From an uncultured Oscillospiraceae bacterium (GTDB lineage Bacteria > Bacillota > Clostridia > Oscillospirales > Oscillospiraceae): DNA of 64,000 bases. The notes under the pieces were generated by a model. The model was not told the origin of the DNA. It worked only from the letters and a program-made list of their open reading frames with translations, and did no database searches. Location: positions 186,001-250,000 of the forward strand of contig CANQVO010000002.1 in the NCBI GenBank assembly GCA_947627325.1, given 5' to 3'. Shown here in pieces: positions 48,780-58,320 of the stretch; the first letter of the stretch is position 1, and every line of letters starts with the position of its first letter. The translations under genes were made by a program, and so were the position numbers.

Positions 48780-49387
48780 CGGCTCATCTCCCCAAAATTT
48801 CTCAAAATGGCAAGGCCCACTTCCCCGCTCTTCTCCGGGTGGAACTGACAGCCGAACACGTTTCCCCGGCCCACCGCGGCGGTGACGGGGCCGCCGTAGT
48901 CGGTGACGGCCAGCAGATCCTCCCCCCGGGCCACCTGGGCGGCGTAGGAGTGGACAAAGTAGACGGCGCTCCCCGGCTCGACCCCCCGAAACAGCGGGCT
49001 TTCTTGAGGAAAGGTCAGGGTGTTCCAGCCGATGTGGGGCAGTTTTAAGGCGGTCTCCATCCGCCGCACGCCGCCGCCGATGAGGCCCAGGCCGGGACAG
49101 CGCTCCCCCTCCTCGCCCCAGTCAAAGAGGAGCTGCATCCCAAGGCAGATGCCCAGGATGGGCTTTTTCTCCCCCTGGGCGGCGACGGCCCGACCTAGGC
49201 CGGTATCCCGCAGTTTGGCCGCCGCGTCGGGAAAGGCCCCCACGCCGGGAAGAATGACGGCGTCGGCCCGCTCCAGCGCGTCCGCCTCCCCGGTGACCTT
49301 GGTGGTCAGGCCCAGGTAGGCCATGGCGTTGGCGATGCTTCGGAGATTGCCCACGCCGTAGTCCACAATGGCGGTGTAGCCCATCAC
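48776..49387 (-). CDS. hisH: Imidazole glycerol phosphate synthase subunit HisH
   Basis: Glutaminase subunit feeding ammonia to HisF. 203 residues: IVDYGVGNLRSIANAM, PILGICLGMQLLFD with the nucleophilic Cys near residue 80, and the C-terminal CQFHPEKSGEVG with the His/Glu of the triad. Overlaps hisB and hisA by four bases each. Confidence 0.95.
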   Translation of the reverse strand: MMGYTAIVDYGVGNLRSIANAMAYLGLTTKVTGEADALERADAVILPGVGAFPDAAAKLRDTGLGRAVAAQGEKKPILGICLGMQLLFDWGEEGERCPGLGLIGGGVRRMETALKLPHIGWNTLTFPQESPLFRGVEPGSAVYFVHSYAAQVARGEDLLAVTDYGGPVTAAVGRGNVFGCQFHPEKSGEVGLAILRNFGEMSR

Positions 49388-49959
49388 AGCACACCCTTGG
49401 TGGAGGTGACGCCCTCCCCTTTCACCGCCGCCGCCTCCTTAAGCGCCAGGCCCAGGGATTTGAACAGCGCCTCGGTGATGTGGTGGGCGTTTTTGCCGTA
49501 GAGGGCGCGCTGGTGGAGGGTCAACCCGGCGTTCACCGCCAGGGCCCGCATGAACTCCTCGGTGAGACAGCTGTCGTAGCCGCCGATGAGCTCCTGGGGC
49601 ATATCCGCCTCAAAGACCAGGAAGGGGCGGCCGGAGATGTCCAGCACCGTGCGGCACAGGGCCTCGTCCATGGGGACGAAGGCGGTGGCAAAGCGGGCGA
49701 TGCCCGCCTTGTCCCCCAGCGCCTGGGCCAAAGCCTGGCCCAGGACGATGCCCGCGTCCTCCACCGTGTGGTGGCCGTCCACCTCCAGATCGCCCTTGGC
49801 GGTGAGGGTCAGGCCCCACCCGGCGTAAAAGGCCAGGGCGGTGAGCATATGGTCAAAAAAGCCGATGCCGGTGGAGACGCGCACCGCGCCCCCGTCCAGG
49901 CACAGGCTGGCCTGGATCTCCGTCTCCTTGGTCTTGCGTGTCACTTCCGCGCCGCGCAT
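49384..49959 (-). CDS. hisB: Imidazoleglycerol-phosphate dehydratase
   Basis: Monofunctional IGPD of about 191 residues: GIGFFDHMLTALAFYAGW, VDGHHTVEDAGIVLGQAL and ALYGKNAHHITEALFKSLG carry the manganese-binding His/Glu residues. Two adjacent ATGs are possible (49965 overlapping hisD, or 49959); 49959 has the better-spaced GAGGGGG. Confidence 0.94.
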   Translation of the reverse strand: MRGAEVTRKTKETEIQASLCLDGGAVRVSTGIGFFDHMLTALAFYAGWGLTLTAKGDLEVDGHHTVEDAGIVLGQALAQALGDKAGIARFATAFVPMDEALCRTVLDISGRPFLVFEADMPQELIGGYDSCLTEEFMRALAVNAGLTLHQRALYGKNAHHITEALFKSLGLALKEAAAVKGEGVTSTKGVL

Positions 49960-49961
49960 GG

Positions 49962-51248
49962 TCATTCCCCCTCAAAACGCACTTGGATGGAGTTGGCGTG
50001 GGCGGTGAGCCCCTCGGCCTGGGCCAGGGTCATCACCTGCCGGTGGACCTTTTCCAGGTCTGCCCGGTCATACTGGATCAGGCTCATGGTCTTCAAAAAG
50101 CTGGTGACAGACAGCGGGGAGAAAAACCGGGCGGTGCCGGAGGTGGGCAGGACGTGGTCCGGCCCCGCCATGTAGTCCCCCAGGGGCTCCGGGGACCAGT
50201 CCCCCACGAAGACCGCCCCGGCGTTCTTGATCCGGGGCAACAGGGCCTCGGCGGCCTTGCCGCACAGCTCCAGGTGCTCCGGGGCGATGTCGTTGGCCAG
50301 GGCCGCGCACTCGTCCAGATCGGCGCAGACGAAGGCACAGCCGAAGTCCCGGATGGACGCCTCGATGATCTCCCGGCGGCTCAGCCGGGCGCTCTGGCGG
50401 GCGATCTCCCCGTCCACCGCCCGGGCCAGGGCCTCGCTGTCGGTGAGCAAAACGGCGGAGGCCAGCTTGTCGTGCTCCGCCTGGCTCAGCAGATCCGCGG
50501 CCACGTAGGCGGGGTTGGCGGCGCTGTCCGCGATGACCAGCACCTCCGAGGGGCCGGCCACCATGTCGATGTCCAACTGGCCGTAGACCATCCGCTTGGC
50601 GGCGGCCACGTAGGCGTTCCCCGGCCCCACCAGCTTGTCCACCCGGGGGATGAAACCCGCGCCGTAGGTGAGGGCCGCCACCGCCTGGGCGCCGCCCACG
50701 GCCAGACAGCGGTCCACCCCGGCGATCTTCGCCGCGGCCAGCACCGCGTCGCTCAAATGCTCGGTGGGGGGCGTGACCATGACGATCTCCTCCACCCCGG
50801 CCACCTTGGCGGGGACGGCGTTCATCAGCACCGAGGAGGGGTAGGCCGCCGTGCCGCCGGGGACGTAGATCCCCACCCGGGTCAGACCCCTGACAAGGCG
50901 TCCCACTTTACCCCCGTCCGGGGAGGTCCAGGTCTCCGACTGGGGCAGGAGCCGCTCGTTGTAGGCCCGGATGTTGGCGGCGGCCCGCTCCAGGGCGTCG
51001 ATCAAGTCCTTGGGACAGCGGGCGTAGGCGGCCTCCAGCTGGTCGGCGGTGATTTCATAGGGGGCCTTGTGGTCAAATTTCAGCGAGAAGCGCTCCACTG
51101 CCGTAAAGCCTTCTGCCTTTACGGCCTCCAGGATGTCCGCCACGGCCCGGTCGATGGCCTGGTTGGCGGTGGCGGCCCGGGCGCGCATGGCGTTTAGCTG
51201 GGCCTGGCGGGCGGATGGGTCTCCTTTGATGATGGTGAGCAAGCTCAT
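49962..51248 (-). CDS. hisD: Histidinol dehydrogenase
   Basis: Oxidises histidinol to histidine with 2 NAD+. 428 residues with YVPGGTAAYPSSVLMNAVPA, VGPGNAYVAAAKR, GPSEVLVIADSAANP, and the zinc-site region AQAEHD-type (SQAEHDKLASAVLL). ATG 51248 overlaps the hisZG stop (ATGA). hisC is not in the cluster. Confidence 0.95.
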   Translation of the reverse strand: MSLLTIIKGDPSARQAQLNAMRARAATANQAIDRAVADILEAVKAEGFTAVERFSLKFDHKAPYEITADQLEAAYARCPKDLIDALERAAANIRAYNERLLPQSETWTSPDGGKVGRLVRGLTRVGIYVPGGTAAYPSSVLMNAVPAKVAGVEEIVMVTPPTEHLSDAVLAAAKIAGVDRCLAVGGAQAVAALTYGAGFIPRVDKLVGPGNAYVAAAKRMVYGQLDIDMVAGPSEVLVIADSAANPAYVAADLLSQAEHDKLASAVLLTDSEALARAVDGEIARQSARLSRREIIEASIRDFGCAFVCADLDECAALANDIAPEHLELCGKAAEALLPRIKNAGAVFVGDWSPEPLGDYMAGPDHVLPTSGTARFFSPLSVTSFLKTMSLIQYDRADLEKVHRQVMTLAQAEGLTAHANSIQVRFEGE

Positions 51249-52876
51249 CCCTCCAAATTCTCCTGACATTGTCCGATGAAGGACAAGATCTCCTCTTTAT
51301 AGAGCTTCATGCTGGCGGTGTTGACGATGAGGCGGGCGGACACCTGCTGTACGTCCTCGATGGGCACCAGGCCGTTTTCCCGCAGGGTGGCCCCGGTCTC
51401 CACGATGTCCACGATGGCGTCGGCCAGGTTCAGGATGGGGGCCAGCTCCACCGAGCCCTCGATCTTGATGATGGACACGTCCATCCCCTTCTTCTCAAAG
51501 AAGGCCCGGGTGACCTGGGGGTACTTGCTGGCGACCCGGCGGGTCTTGTAGGTGCCGTAGAAGTCCGTGCCCGCCTTGACGGCCAGGGCGAAGCGGCACT
51601 TGCCCATACCCAGGTCCAGTACCTCGTAGAAGGAGCTGCCCTGCTCCAGGATGGTGTCCTTGCCCACGATGCCCAGGTCGCACACCCCGTGTTCCACGTA
51701 GGTGATCACGTCGGGGGCCTTGGCCAGCACCGCGTCCAGAGGGTAGTTGGGCAGGGCGTGGACCAGGCGGCGGCCGGGATCGCGGATGGGCCCGCAGTCC
51801 AGACCCATGCGCTCAAAGAGCTCCACCGACTTGTCCTGGAGCCGACCCTTGGTCAGGGCGATCTTCAGCCGGTGGGGGGCGTCTCCCCCGCTCTCCCCCA
51901 GGTCGGCGGGGGCCTCCCGCAGACAGCCGCAGATGGCGTCCACGTCGGCGGCGAAGCCGGTGGCGGGGGCGTCCGCCCCGAAGGCGGCCAGCAGGTTGTC
52001 GTACCGCCCGCCGGAGAGCACCGCGTCCCCCGCCCCCTGGGCGTAGCCCCGGAAGATGACGCCGGTGTAGTAGTCGATCTGGTGGACCAGGCCCAGGTCA
52101 AAGCGGAAGCGGTGGCCGTCCCCGGCCTGGGTCAGGCTGGCGTAAAGGGCGCGGAGGTAGGGGATCACCTGGGTGTCCGGGAAGAGGGCCTGGGCCTCGT
52201 CCAGCACCTCCGGCCCGCCGAAGAGGTAGGGCAGGCGCTGGAGGGCCCGGCCAGGGGCCCTGTCCTGATAGGGGGCCAGGTGGTCGGTGAGGGCGGCGTA
52301 GTTCTTGGCCTCCATCAGCCCCCGCAAGGTCTCCGTCTCCTGCCGGGACAGGCCCAGGGCCTCGGTCAGCTCCCGGAAAAAGCCCATGTGGCCGATCTCG
52401 ATGTGGAACCGGCTGAGCCCGGCGGCCTCCAGGCTGTCCGCCGCCAGGGTCAACACCTGGGCGTCCGCCTCCAGCCCCTGGGCCCCCAGGAGCTCCACGC
52501 CGCACTGGGCGATCTCCCCCCGGCTGCCCCGGTGGTGGTGGGCGGAGCGGAAAACGGTCTGGTCGTAGTAGAGCTTTTGTGGCTGGGACAGGTCCTTCAG
52601 CTTGGCCGCGGCCATCCGGGCGATGGGGGTGGTGCAGTCCGGCCGCATGACCAGGATGCGGCCGCTGCGGTCGATGATCTTGAGCATCTGCTCCTGGGGC
52701 AAGGGGTTGCCCGACTGGATGAACAGGTCGTAAAACTCCACCTCGGGGGTGCTGACCTCCCGATAGCCCCGGGCCTGGAACAGCCCGGTGAGGGCGCGCT
52801 GTACCTGACGGCGCTCCTGGCACTCCTCAAACAGACGGTCCTGGGTACCCTCGGGCAGAGATATGGTATTCTTCAC
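51245..52876 (-). CDS. hisZG: Fused HisZ-HisG ATP phosphoribosyltransferase
   Basis: 543 residues. Residues 1-325 are a HisZ regulatory domain (class II HisRS-like without tRNA charging: MRPDCTTPIARMAAAKL, FDLGLVHQIDYYTGVIFRGY in parts, GGRYDNLLAAFG). Residues about 337-543 are the short catalytic HisG (LKIALTKGRLQDKSVELFE, DLGIVGKDTILE, ADAIVDIVETGATLRENGL in parts). The short HisG normally needs a separate HisZ; here they are one chain. GTG 52876 follows AAGGAGG. First gene of the his operon, committing ATP and PRPP to histidine. Confidence 0.93.
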   Translation of the reverse strand: MKNTISLPEGTQDRLFEECQERRQVQRALTGLFQARGYREVSTPEVEFYDLFIQSGNPLPQEQMLKIIDRSGRILVMRPDCTTPIARMAAAKLKDLSQPQKLYYDQTVFRSAHHHRGSRGEIAQCGVELLGAQGLEADAQVLTLAADSLEAAGLSRFHIEIGHMGFFRELTEALGLSRQETETLRGLMEAKNYAALTDHLAPYQDRAPGRALQRLPYLFGGPEVLDEAQALFPDTQVIPYLRALYASLTQAGDGHRFRFDLGLVHQIDYYTGVIFRGYAQGAGDAVLSGGRYDNLLAAFGADAPATGFAADVDAICGCLREAPADLGESGGDAPHRLKIALTKGRLQDKSVELFERMGLDCGPIRDPGRRLVHALPNYPLDAVLAKAPDVITYVEHGVCDLGIVGKDTILEQGSSFYEVLDLGMGKCRFALAVKAGTDFYGTYKTRRVASKYPQVTRAFFEKKGMDVSIIKIEGSVELAPILNLADAIVDIVETGATLRENGLVPIEDVQQVSARLIVNTASMKLYKEEILSFIGQCQENLEG

Positions 52877-52890
52877 GCCGGCGCCTCCTT

Positions 52891-52933
52891 CGTAGTGCTT
52901 TCGTATATTACCACACTACTACGCTAAAGTCAA
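52891..52933 (-). promoter_or_regulatory. his operon promoter with inverted repeat
   Basis: Minus strand TTGACT (52933-52928), 17 bp, TAATAT (52910-52905). CGTAGTG (52891-52897) and CACTACTACG (52914-52923) form an imperfect inverted repeat across the -10 and spacer, a possible operator. Confidence 0.65.
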
Positions 52934-52937
52934 CCCT

Positions 52938-55900
52938 TTATCCAAACAACGTGAGCTGGCTGGTCTCGGGCATCCCCGCCATGGCCCCGGCGGCTTTCAG
53001 CCCCTCGATGTGGGCCTTGGAGACCTTGGGGCAGGCATCGGAAAACTCGGAGACGGAGATAAAGCTCCTCCCCTGCCGCTGTTCCACGATGGACTGGGCG
53101 GCGGACTCCCCCAGGCCGGGGACCGAGATGAAGGGGGGCAGCAGGGCCCCCTTCTCCTCGTCCATGAGGAAGCGGGTGGCGTCGGAGCGGTAGAGGTCGA
53201 TAGCCTCGAAGTGGAAGCCCCGCAGATAGAACTCGTAGCAGACCTCCAGGGTGACCAGCATGGTCTGCTCCACGTCGGTGGCGTCCTTGTCCTTGTCCGC
53301 GATCTCCTTCATTTTGCCCTTCACCTGCTCCATCCCCTGGCACATCACGGTGGCGTCAAAGGCCTTGGCCCGGATGGTGAAGTAGGCGGCGTAGAAGGCC
53401 AGGGGGCGGTGGACCTTGAACCAGGCGATGCGGTAGGCCATCATCACGTAGGCCACGGCGTGGGCCTTGGGGAAGAGGTAGCCGATCTTAGCCAGGGAGT
53501 CGATGTACCAGTCGGGGACGTTGTGGGCCTTCATGTCCTCCACCCAGCCGGGTTGGAAGCCGCCCTTTTTCACCTTCCCCTTCCGCACCGCCTCCATGAT
53601 CTTGAAGGCCGCCTTGGGGTCCATCCCCTGCTTGATGAGGTAGAGCATAATGTCGTCCCGGCAACCCACGGTGTCCAGCACGGAGACGCCGTCGTTCAAA
53701 ATCAGGTCCCGGGCGTTGCCCAGCCACACGTCGGTGCCGTGGGAGAAGCCGGACAGGCGCACCAGGGTGCTGAAGTCCTTGGGCTGGGTGTCCATGAGCA
53801 TCTGGCGGGTGAACTTGGTGTTGAACTCCGGGATGGCCACAGCGCCGGTGGGGCCCAGGACGGGGTCATCCACAAAGCCCAGCTTTTCGGAGGTGGTAAA
53901 GAGGCTCATGGTGTCCGGGTCGTCCAGGCGGATATCGGTCCGGGCGTTGACGCCGGTCAGGTCCTCCAGCATACGGATCATGGAGGGGTCGTCGTGGCCC
54001 AGCATATCCAGCTTCAGGAGGTTGGACTCCATGGAGTGGTATTCAAAGTGGGTGGTGATGATATCGGTGGCGGTGTCGTCGGCGGGGTGCTGGACGGGGC
54101 AGAAATCGTAGATCTCGCAGTCCTGGGGGATGACCACCATGCCGCCGGGGTGCTGGCCGGTGGTGCGCTTGACCCCGGTACAGCCGGTGGCCAGGCGGTT
54201 CTCCTCCGCCTTGGTGGCGTGGAGCCCCCGCTTTTCCAGGTACTTTTTCACGTAGCCGAAGGCGGTCTTCAGCGCGATGGTGCCGATGGTGCCCGCCCGG
54301 AAGACGTGGCTCTCCCCAAAGAGCTCAAAGGTGTAGCGGTGGGCGCTGGACTGGTACTCCCCGGAGAAGTTCAGGTCGATATCCGGCACCTTGTCCCCGC
54401 CGAAGCCCAGGAAGGTCTCAAAGGGGATGTCAAAGCCGTCCTTTTCGTAGGGCGTGCCGCAGACGGGGCACACCGCGTCGGGCATATCCGCCCCGCAGCC
54501 GTACTGGCCGTCCACGTCGAAGTCGGCGTGCTTGCAGTTGGGACAGCGGTAGTGGGGGGGCAGGGAGTTGACCTCGGTGATGCCGGAGAGGAAAGCCACG
54601 ATGGAGGAGCCCACCGATCCCCGGGAACCCACCAGGTAGCCGTGGTCCAGGGAGTCCTGCACCAGCTTCTGGGCGGACATATAGATCACGTCGTAGTGAC
54701 AGCGCAGGATGTCCCCCAGCTCCGCGTTGATCCGGTCCACCACCACCTGGGGCGGCTCGTCCCCGTAGAGCTCCCGGGCCCGCCCCCAGACAAGGTCGCT
54801 GAGGATCTGGGCGGAGTTTTCGATGGTGGGGGGAAAGAGGCCGACGGGCAGGGGCTTCATCCTGTCGCACCAGTCGGCGATGAGGTTGGGGTTGGTGACC
54901 ACCACCTCCTGGGCCTTCTCCTCCCCCAGGTAGGCGAACTCCGCCAGCATCTCGTCGGTGGTGCGGAAGTAGAGGGGGTTGGGGTTGTCGGCGTCGCCCA
55001 TGCCCTTGGAGTCCAGGATGATGTGGCGGTAGATCTCCTCCTGGGGGTCCAGGAAGTGGACGTCCCCGGTGGCGCACACGGGCTTGCCCAGCTTCTCCCC
55101 CAGCTCCACCACCTTGCGGTTGAAGTCCCGCAGGTCCTCCTCCGACTGGGCGATCTGTCGGCCGTCCTTGCCTGGGCGGAGCATATAGGCGTTGTTGGAC
55201 AGAGGCTGGATCTCCAGGTAGTCGTACCACTGGGCGATGCGCTCCAGCTCCTCCTGGGGCTTGCCCTCCACGATGGCCCGGAAGAGCTCCCCCGCTTCGC
55301 AGGCGGAGCCGATGATCAGCCCCTCCCGGTTTTCGTTGACGAGGCTCTTGGGCATGATGGGGTTTCGGTAAAAATGCTCCAGGTGGGACAGGGAGATGAG
55401 CTTGTAGAGATTCCGGAGGCCCGTCTGGTTCTTGGCCAGGACGATGAGGTGGTAGGGACTGCGCCGGACCTGGCCCCCCACCTTGGCCCCCGCCAGGACC
55501 GCGTCCGCGTCCTGGAGCAGCTTGGCCCCCCGGATCCGCAGCAGGCGCAGCTGGTCGAGGAAGATGCCCGCGGCGGTGGCGGCGTCGTCGTCCGCCCGGT
55601 GGTGGTTGAAATTCCCCAGGCGCAGGTGCTCGGCCACCGTGTCCAGCTTGTGGTTCTTGAGCTCCGGGTAGAGCCGCCGGGCCAGGGAGAGGGTGTCCAC
55701 GGTGGTGGGATCGAACGCCGCGCCCATATCGGCCGCCGCCTGGCGGATGAAGCTCACGTCAAAGTCGGCGTTGTGGGCCACCAGGGGGCGGTCCCCGGCG
55801 TAGTCCAGAAAGGCCCGGACCGCCTCGCTCTGGCTGGGCGCGCCGGAGAGCATCTCGTCGGTGATGCCGGTGAGGGTGACGATCTTGGGACTCAGGGGCC

Positions 55901-57266
55901 GCTGGGGGTCGGCGAAGGTGTTGAAGTGCTGGGGCTGGATGATGCCGTCCTTGATGAGCACCGCGCCGATCTCGATAATGGCCTCCTTGCGGGGGTCAAA
56001 GCCGGTGGTCTCGATGTCAAAGACCACGTACTCCCCCTCCAGGGGGCGGTCTGCCCTGCCGTGGACGGCCACGGTGCTGTCCACGTCGTTTTGAAAGTAC
56101 GCCTCCACGCCGTAGAGGATCTTAAAATCCCCCTTGGCGGCGTGGTCGGCGTCGGGGAAGGAGTGGGCCACGCCGTGGTCGGTGATGGCGATGGCCCGGT
56201 GGCCCCACTCCATGGCCCGGCCCACCGCGTCAGCGGTGACGGTGAGGGCGTCGGTGGCGGACATTTGGGTATGGAGGTGGAGTTCCACCCGCTTCTGTGG
56301 GGCGGTGTCCCGGCGCTTTTCCTTCTCCGCTACCAGGATGCCCACGGGCCGGAGGACCAGGTCGCCGTCGTAGCGGTCCATCTCCAGCCGCCCCTGGATC
56401 AGCAGGTGCTGGCCGTTTTTGATGGCCTTGACGATGGGCTTGGCGTCGTCGTTGGACATGAACTGGGAGACCCGGATGGAGCCGGTGTAGTCGGTGAGGT
56501 CAAAGCGGATCACCGTGTTGCGGCTCTTGAGCTCCTTGTGGTCGACGCTGAACACGTCCCCCTTCACCAGGACCGAGCCCAGCTCCAGGGAGAGGTCTGA
56601 CATGGGAGTGACGGTCTTCATGGAGACCTTGCCGTAGATGCGGTCCGAGGGTTTGTCCTTTTTCAGCGGGACACTGCGGCTGGCCTTCATGGCGGCCAGC
56701 CTCTCCCCTTCCGCCTGGCCCAAAAGCTGGGCGGCCCGGTGGCTCTTGGCGGGCGCGCCGCCGGAGAACACCACCCGCACCGGGCGGCCCACCGCCTGGG
56801 CCAGGGGCTTTTCCGCGGCGGGGAGGTAGGCGCTCAACAACTCCTTACCCCCGTTGGGCAGGGCGACGGAAAGCACCTCCCCCTCCCAGCTGCCCGTGGC
56901 GCCCACCATCAGGCCCCGGGCGGGGGCGAAGGCCCTGCCCAGCTCCCGGCGCAGCAGATCCACCAGCACCGCCGGGTCCTGTTCCCCCGAGAGGGCCACC
57001 TGGGCCTCGGCGGCCACGGTGGGCTTGGGCTGGTGGACGGTCACCGTCCCGCCGTAGGTCCGGGACAACTCGCTCTCCACCGTCTGGCGCTCCGATTTGG
57101 TCAGGGGCGGGTCCAGTTCCAAGGACACCTGAACGCTCCCGGCGGACGCGCCGGGGGTGATATGTAAAACCTGGCACTCCGCCAGCCGGACGCACAGCTG
57201 TGGGTCCCGGGGGATATAGGCGGAAAAGGCGATAAAAAAGGGAACGCTCTTACTCTTGGACGACAA
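52938..57266 (-). CDS. polC: DNA polymerase III alpha subunit, PolC type
   Basis: Main replicative polymerase of low-GC Gram-positives. 1442 residues: N-terminal and OB domains, a PHP domain (ELHLHTQMSATDALT) split by a DEDD proofreading exonuclease (VVFDIETTGFDP near residue 415, HNADFDVSFI), the polymerase core with catalytic Asps (VPDIDLNFSGEY near 960), a zinc motif (CPNCKHADFDVDGQYGCG in parts, CPVCG) and a C-terminal helix-hairpin-helix. Start is TTG 57266 after AAGGAGAG. It ends the pyrH-to-polC cluster, 12 bp after ispG. Confidence 0.96.
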   Translation of the reverse strand: MSSKSKSVPFFIAFSAYIPRDPQLCVRLAECQVLHITPGASAGSVQVSLELDPPLTKSERQTVESELSRTYGGTVTVHQPKPTVAAEAQVALSGEQDPAVLVDLLRRELGRAFAPARGLMVGATGSWEGEVLSVALPNGGKELLSAYLPAAEKPLAQAVGRPVRVVFSGGAPAKSHRAAQLLGQAEGERLAAMKASRSVPLKKDKPSDRIYGKVSMKTVTPMSDLSLELGSVLVKGDVFSVDHKELKSRNTVIRFDLTDYTGSIRVSQFMSNDDAKPIVKAIKNGQHLLIQGRLEMDRYDGDLVLRPVGILVAEKEKRRDTAPQKRVELHLHTQMSATDALTVTADAVGRAMEWGHRAIAITDHGVAHSFPDADHAAKGDFKILYGVEAYFQNDVDSTVAVHGRADRPLEGEYVVFDIETTGFDPRKEAIIEIGAVLIKDGIIQPQHFNTFADPQRPLSPKIVTLTGITDEMLSGAPSQSEAVRAFLDYAGDRPLVAHNADFDVSFIRQAAADMGAAFDPTTVDTLSLARRLYPELKNHKLDTVAEHLRLGNFNHHRADDDAATAAGIFLDQLRLLRIRGAKLLQDADAVLAGAKVGGQVRRSPYHLIVLAKNQTGLRNLYKLISLSHLEHFYRNPIMPKSLVNENREGLIIGSACEAGELFRAIVEGKPQEELERIAQWYDYLEIQPLSNNAYMLRPGKDGRQIAQSEEDLRDFNRKVVELGEKLGKPVCATGDVHFLDPQEEIYRHIILDSKGMGDADNPNPLYFRTTDEMLAEFAYLGEEKAQEVVVTNPNLIADWCDRMKPLPVGLFPPTIENSAQILSDLVWGRARELYGDEPPQVVVDRINAELGDILRCHYDVIYMSAQKLVQDSLDHGYLVGSRGSVGSSIVAFLSGITEVNSLPPHYRCPNCKHADFDVDGQYGCGADMPDAVCPVCGTPYEKDGFDIPFETFLGFGGDKVPDIDLNFSGEYQSSAHRYTFELFGESHVFRAGTIGTIALKTAFGYVKKYLEKRGLHATKAEENRLATGCTGVKRTTGQHPGGMVVIPQDCEIYDFCPVQHPADDTATDIITTHFEYHSMESNLLKLDMLGHDDPSMIRMLEDLTGVNARTDIRLDDPDTMSLFTTSEKLGFVDDPVLGPTGAVAIPEFNTKFTRQMLMDTQPKDFSTLVRLSGFSHGTDVWLGNARDLILNDGVSVLDTVGCRDDIMLYLIKQGMDPKAAFKIMEAVRKGKVKKGGFQPGWVEDMKAHNVPDWYIDSLAKIGYLFPKAHAVAYVMMAYRIAWFKVHRPLAFYAAYFTIRAKAFDATVMCQGMEQVKGKMKEIADKDKDATDVEQTMLVTLEVCYEFYLRGFHFEAIDLYRSDATRFLMDEEKGALLPPFISVPGLGESAAQSIVEQRQGRSFISVSEFSDACPKVSKAHIEGLKAAGAMAGMPETSQLTLFG

Positions 57267-57278
57267 CTCTCTCTCTCC

Positions 57279-58316
57279 TTACAGCGTGTTGATCAGTTCA
57301 AAAAGCTGGTCTACCAGCTGGTCCTGGGGGACCTTTTTGACGATCTCCCCCCGCCGGAACAGAAGGCCCACTCCGTCCCCTCCGGCAATGCCCACGTCGG
57401 CGGCGGAGGCCTCCCCTGGGCCGTTGACGGTACAGCCCATGACCGCCACGGTGATGGGCTTGTCCACCGTCTCCAGCCGCCGCTCCACCTCATCGGCCAT
57501 CTGGATCAAATTGACCCGTGTGCGGCCGCAGGTGGGGCAGGCGATAAGCTCCGGCCCGTCCTTGCGGACCCCCGCGGCCTTGAGGATGCTCCGGGCGGCG
57601 TAGACCTCCTCGATGGGGTCGGCGGACAGGGAGACCCGCACGGTGTCCCCGATGCCCAGGGCCAGCAGGCCGCCGATGCCCACGGCGGATTTCAAAACGC
57701 CCATCTTGGGGGTCCCCGTCTCGGTGACGCCCACGTGGAGGGGGTAGTCGTACCGCTCAGAAAACAGCCGGTAGGCGGCCATGGTCACCGGCACGCTGGA
57801 GGACTTCATGGACACGCAGATCTGGTCAAAGTCGTACCGCTCCAGGAGCCGGATGTGGCCCAGGGCGCTCTCCACCAGCGCCTCGGCGGTGGCCCCGCCG
57901 TATTTGGCCAGGATGGGCTTTTCCAGCGACCCGCCGTTGACGCCCACCCGGATGGGGATGCCCTTCTGGCGGCAGGCGTCCGCCACCGCCTTCACCCTGT
58001 CGTCCCCGCCGATGTTCCCCGGGTTGATCCGCACCTTGTCGCACCCGGCGGCCACACACTCCAGGGCCAGCTTGTAGTCAAAGTGGATGTCCACCACCAG
58101 GGGGATATCCACCCGCTCCTTGATTTCCCCCACCGCCCGGGCGGCGGCCAGGTCGGGCACGGCCACCCGGACGATCTGGCACCCGGCGGCCTGGAGCCGG
58201 CGGATCTGCTCCACCGTGGCGGCCACGTCCTGGGTGGGGGTGTTACACATGGATTGAATGGTCACCGCCGCGCCCCCGCCGATGGGGACGCCGCCCACCA
58301 TGATCTGCCTTGTCAT
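57279..58316 (-). CDS. ispG: 4-hydroxy-3-methylbut-2-enyl-diphosphate synthase
   Basis: Iron-sulfur enzyme of the MEP pathway making HMBPP from MEcPP. 345 residues: VTIQSMCNTPTQDVAAT, VDIHFDYKLALE, KVRINPGNIG, and the 4Fe-4S Cys residues in CPTCGRTRVNL and VMGCTVNGPGEA. ATG 58316 lies just after the rseP stop. Confidence 0.95.
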   Translation of the reverse strand: MTRQIMVGGVPIGGGAAVTIQSMCNTPTQDVAATVEQIRRLQAAGCQIVRVAVPDLAAARAVGEIKERVDIPLVVDIHFDYKLALECVAAGCDKVRINPGNIGGDDRVKAVADACRQKGIPIRVGVNGGSLEKPILAKYGGATAEALVESALGHIRLLERYDFDQICVSMKSSSVPVTMAAYRLFSERYDYPLHVGVTETGTPKMGVLKSAVGIGGLLALGIGDTVRVSLSADPIEEVYAARSILKAAGVRKDGPELIACPTCGRTRVNLIQMADEVERRLETVDKPITVAVMGCTVNGPGEASAADVGIAGGDGVGLLFRRGEIVKKVPQDQLVDQLFELINTL

Positions 58317-58320
58317 ACGC

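Noticed and set aside
53010-56600. A 1196-codon plus-strand frame inside polC
   Set aside because: Antisense shadow of polC with repetitive composition; the same applies to 9222-11771 and 58258-59526.
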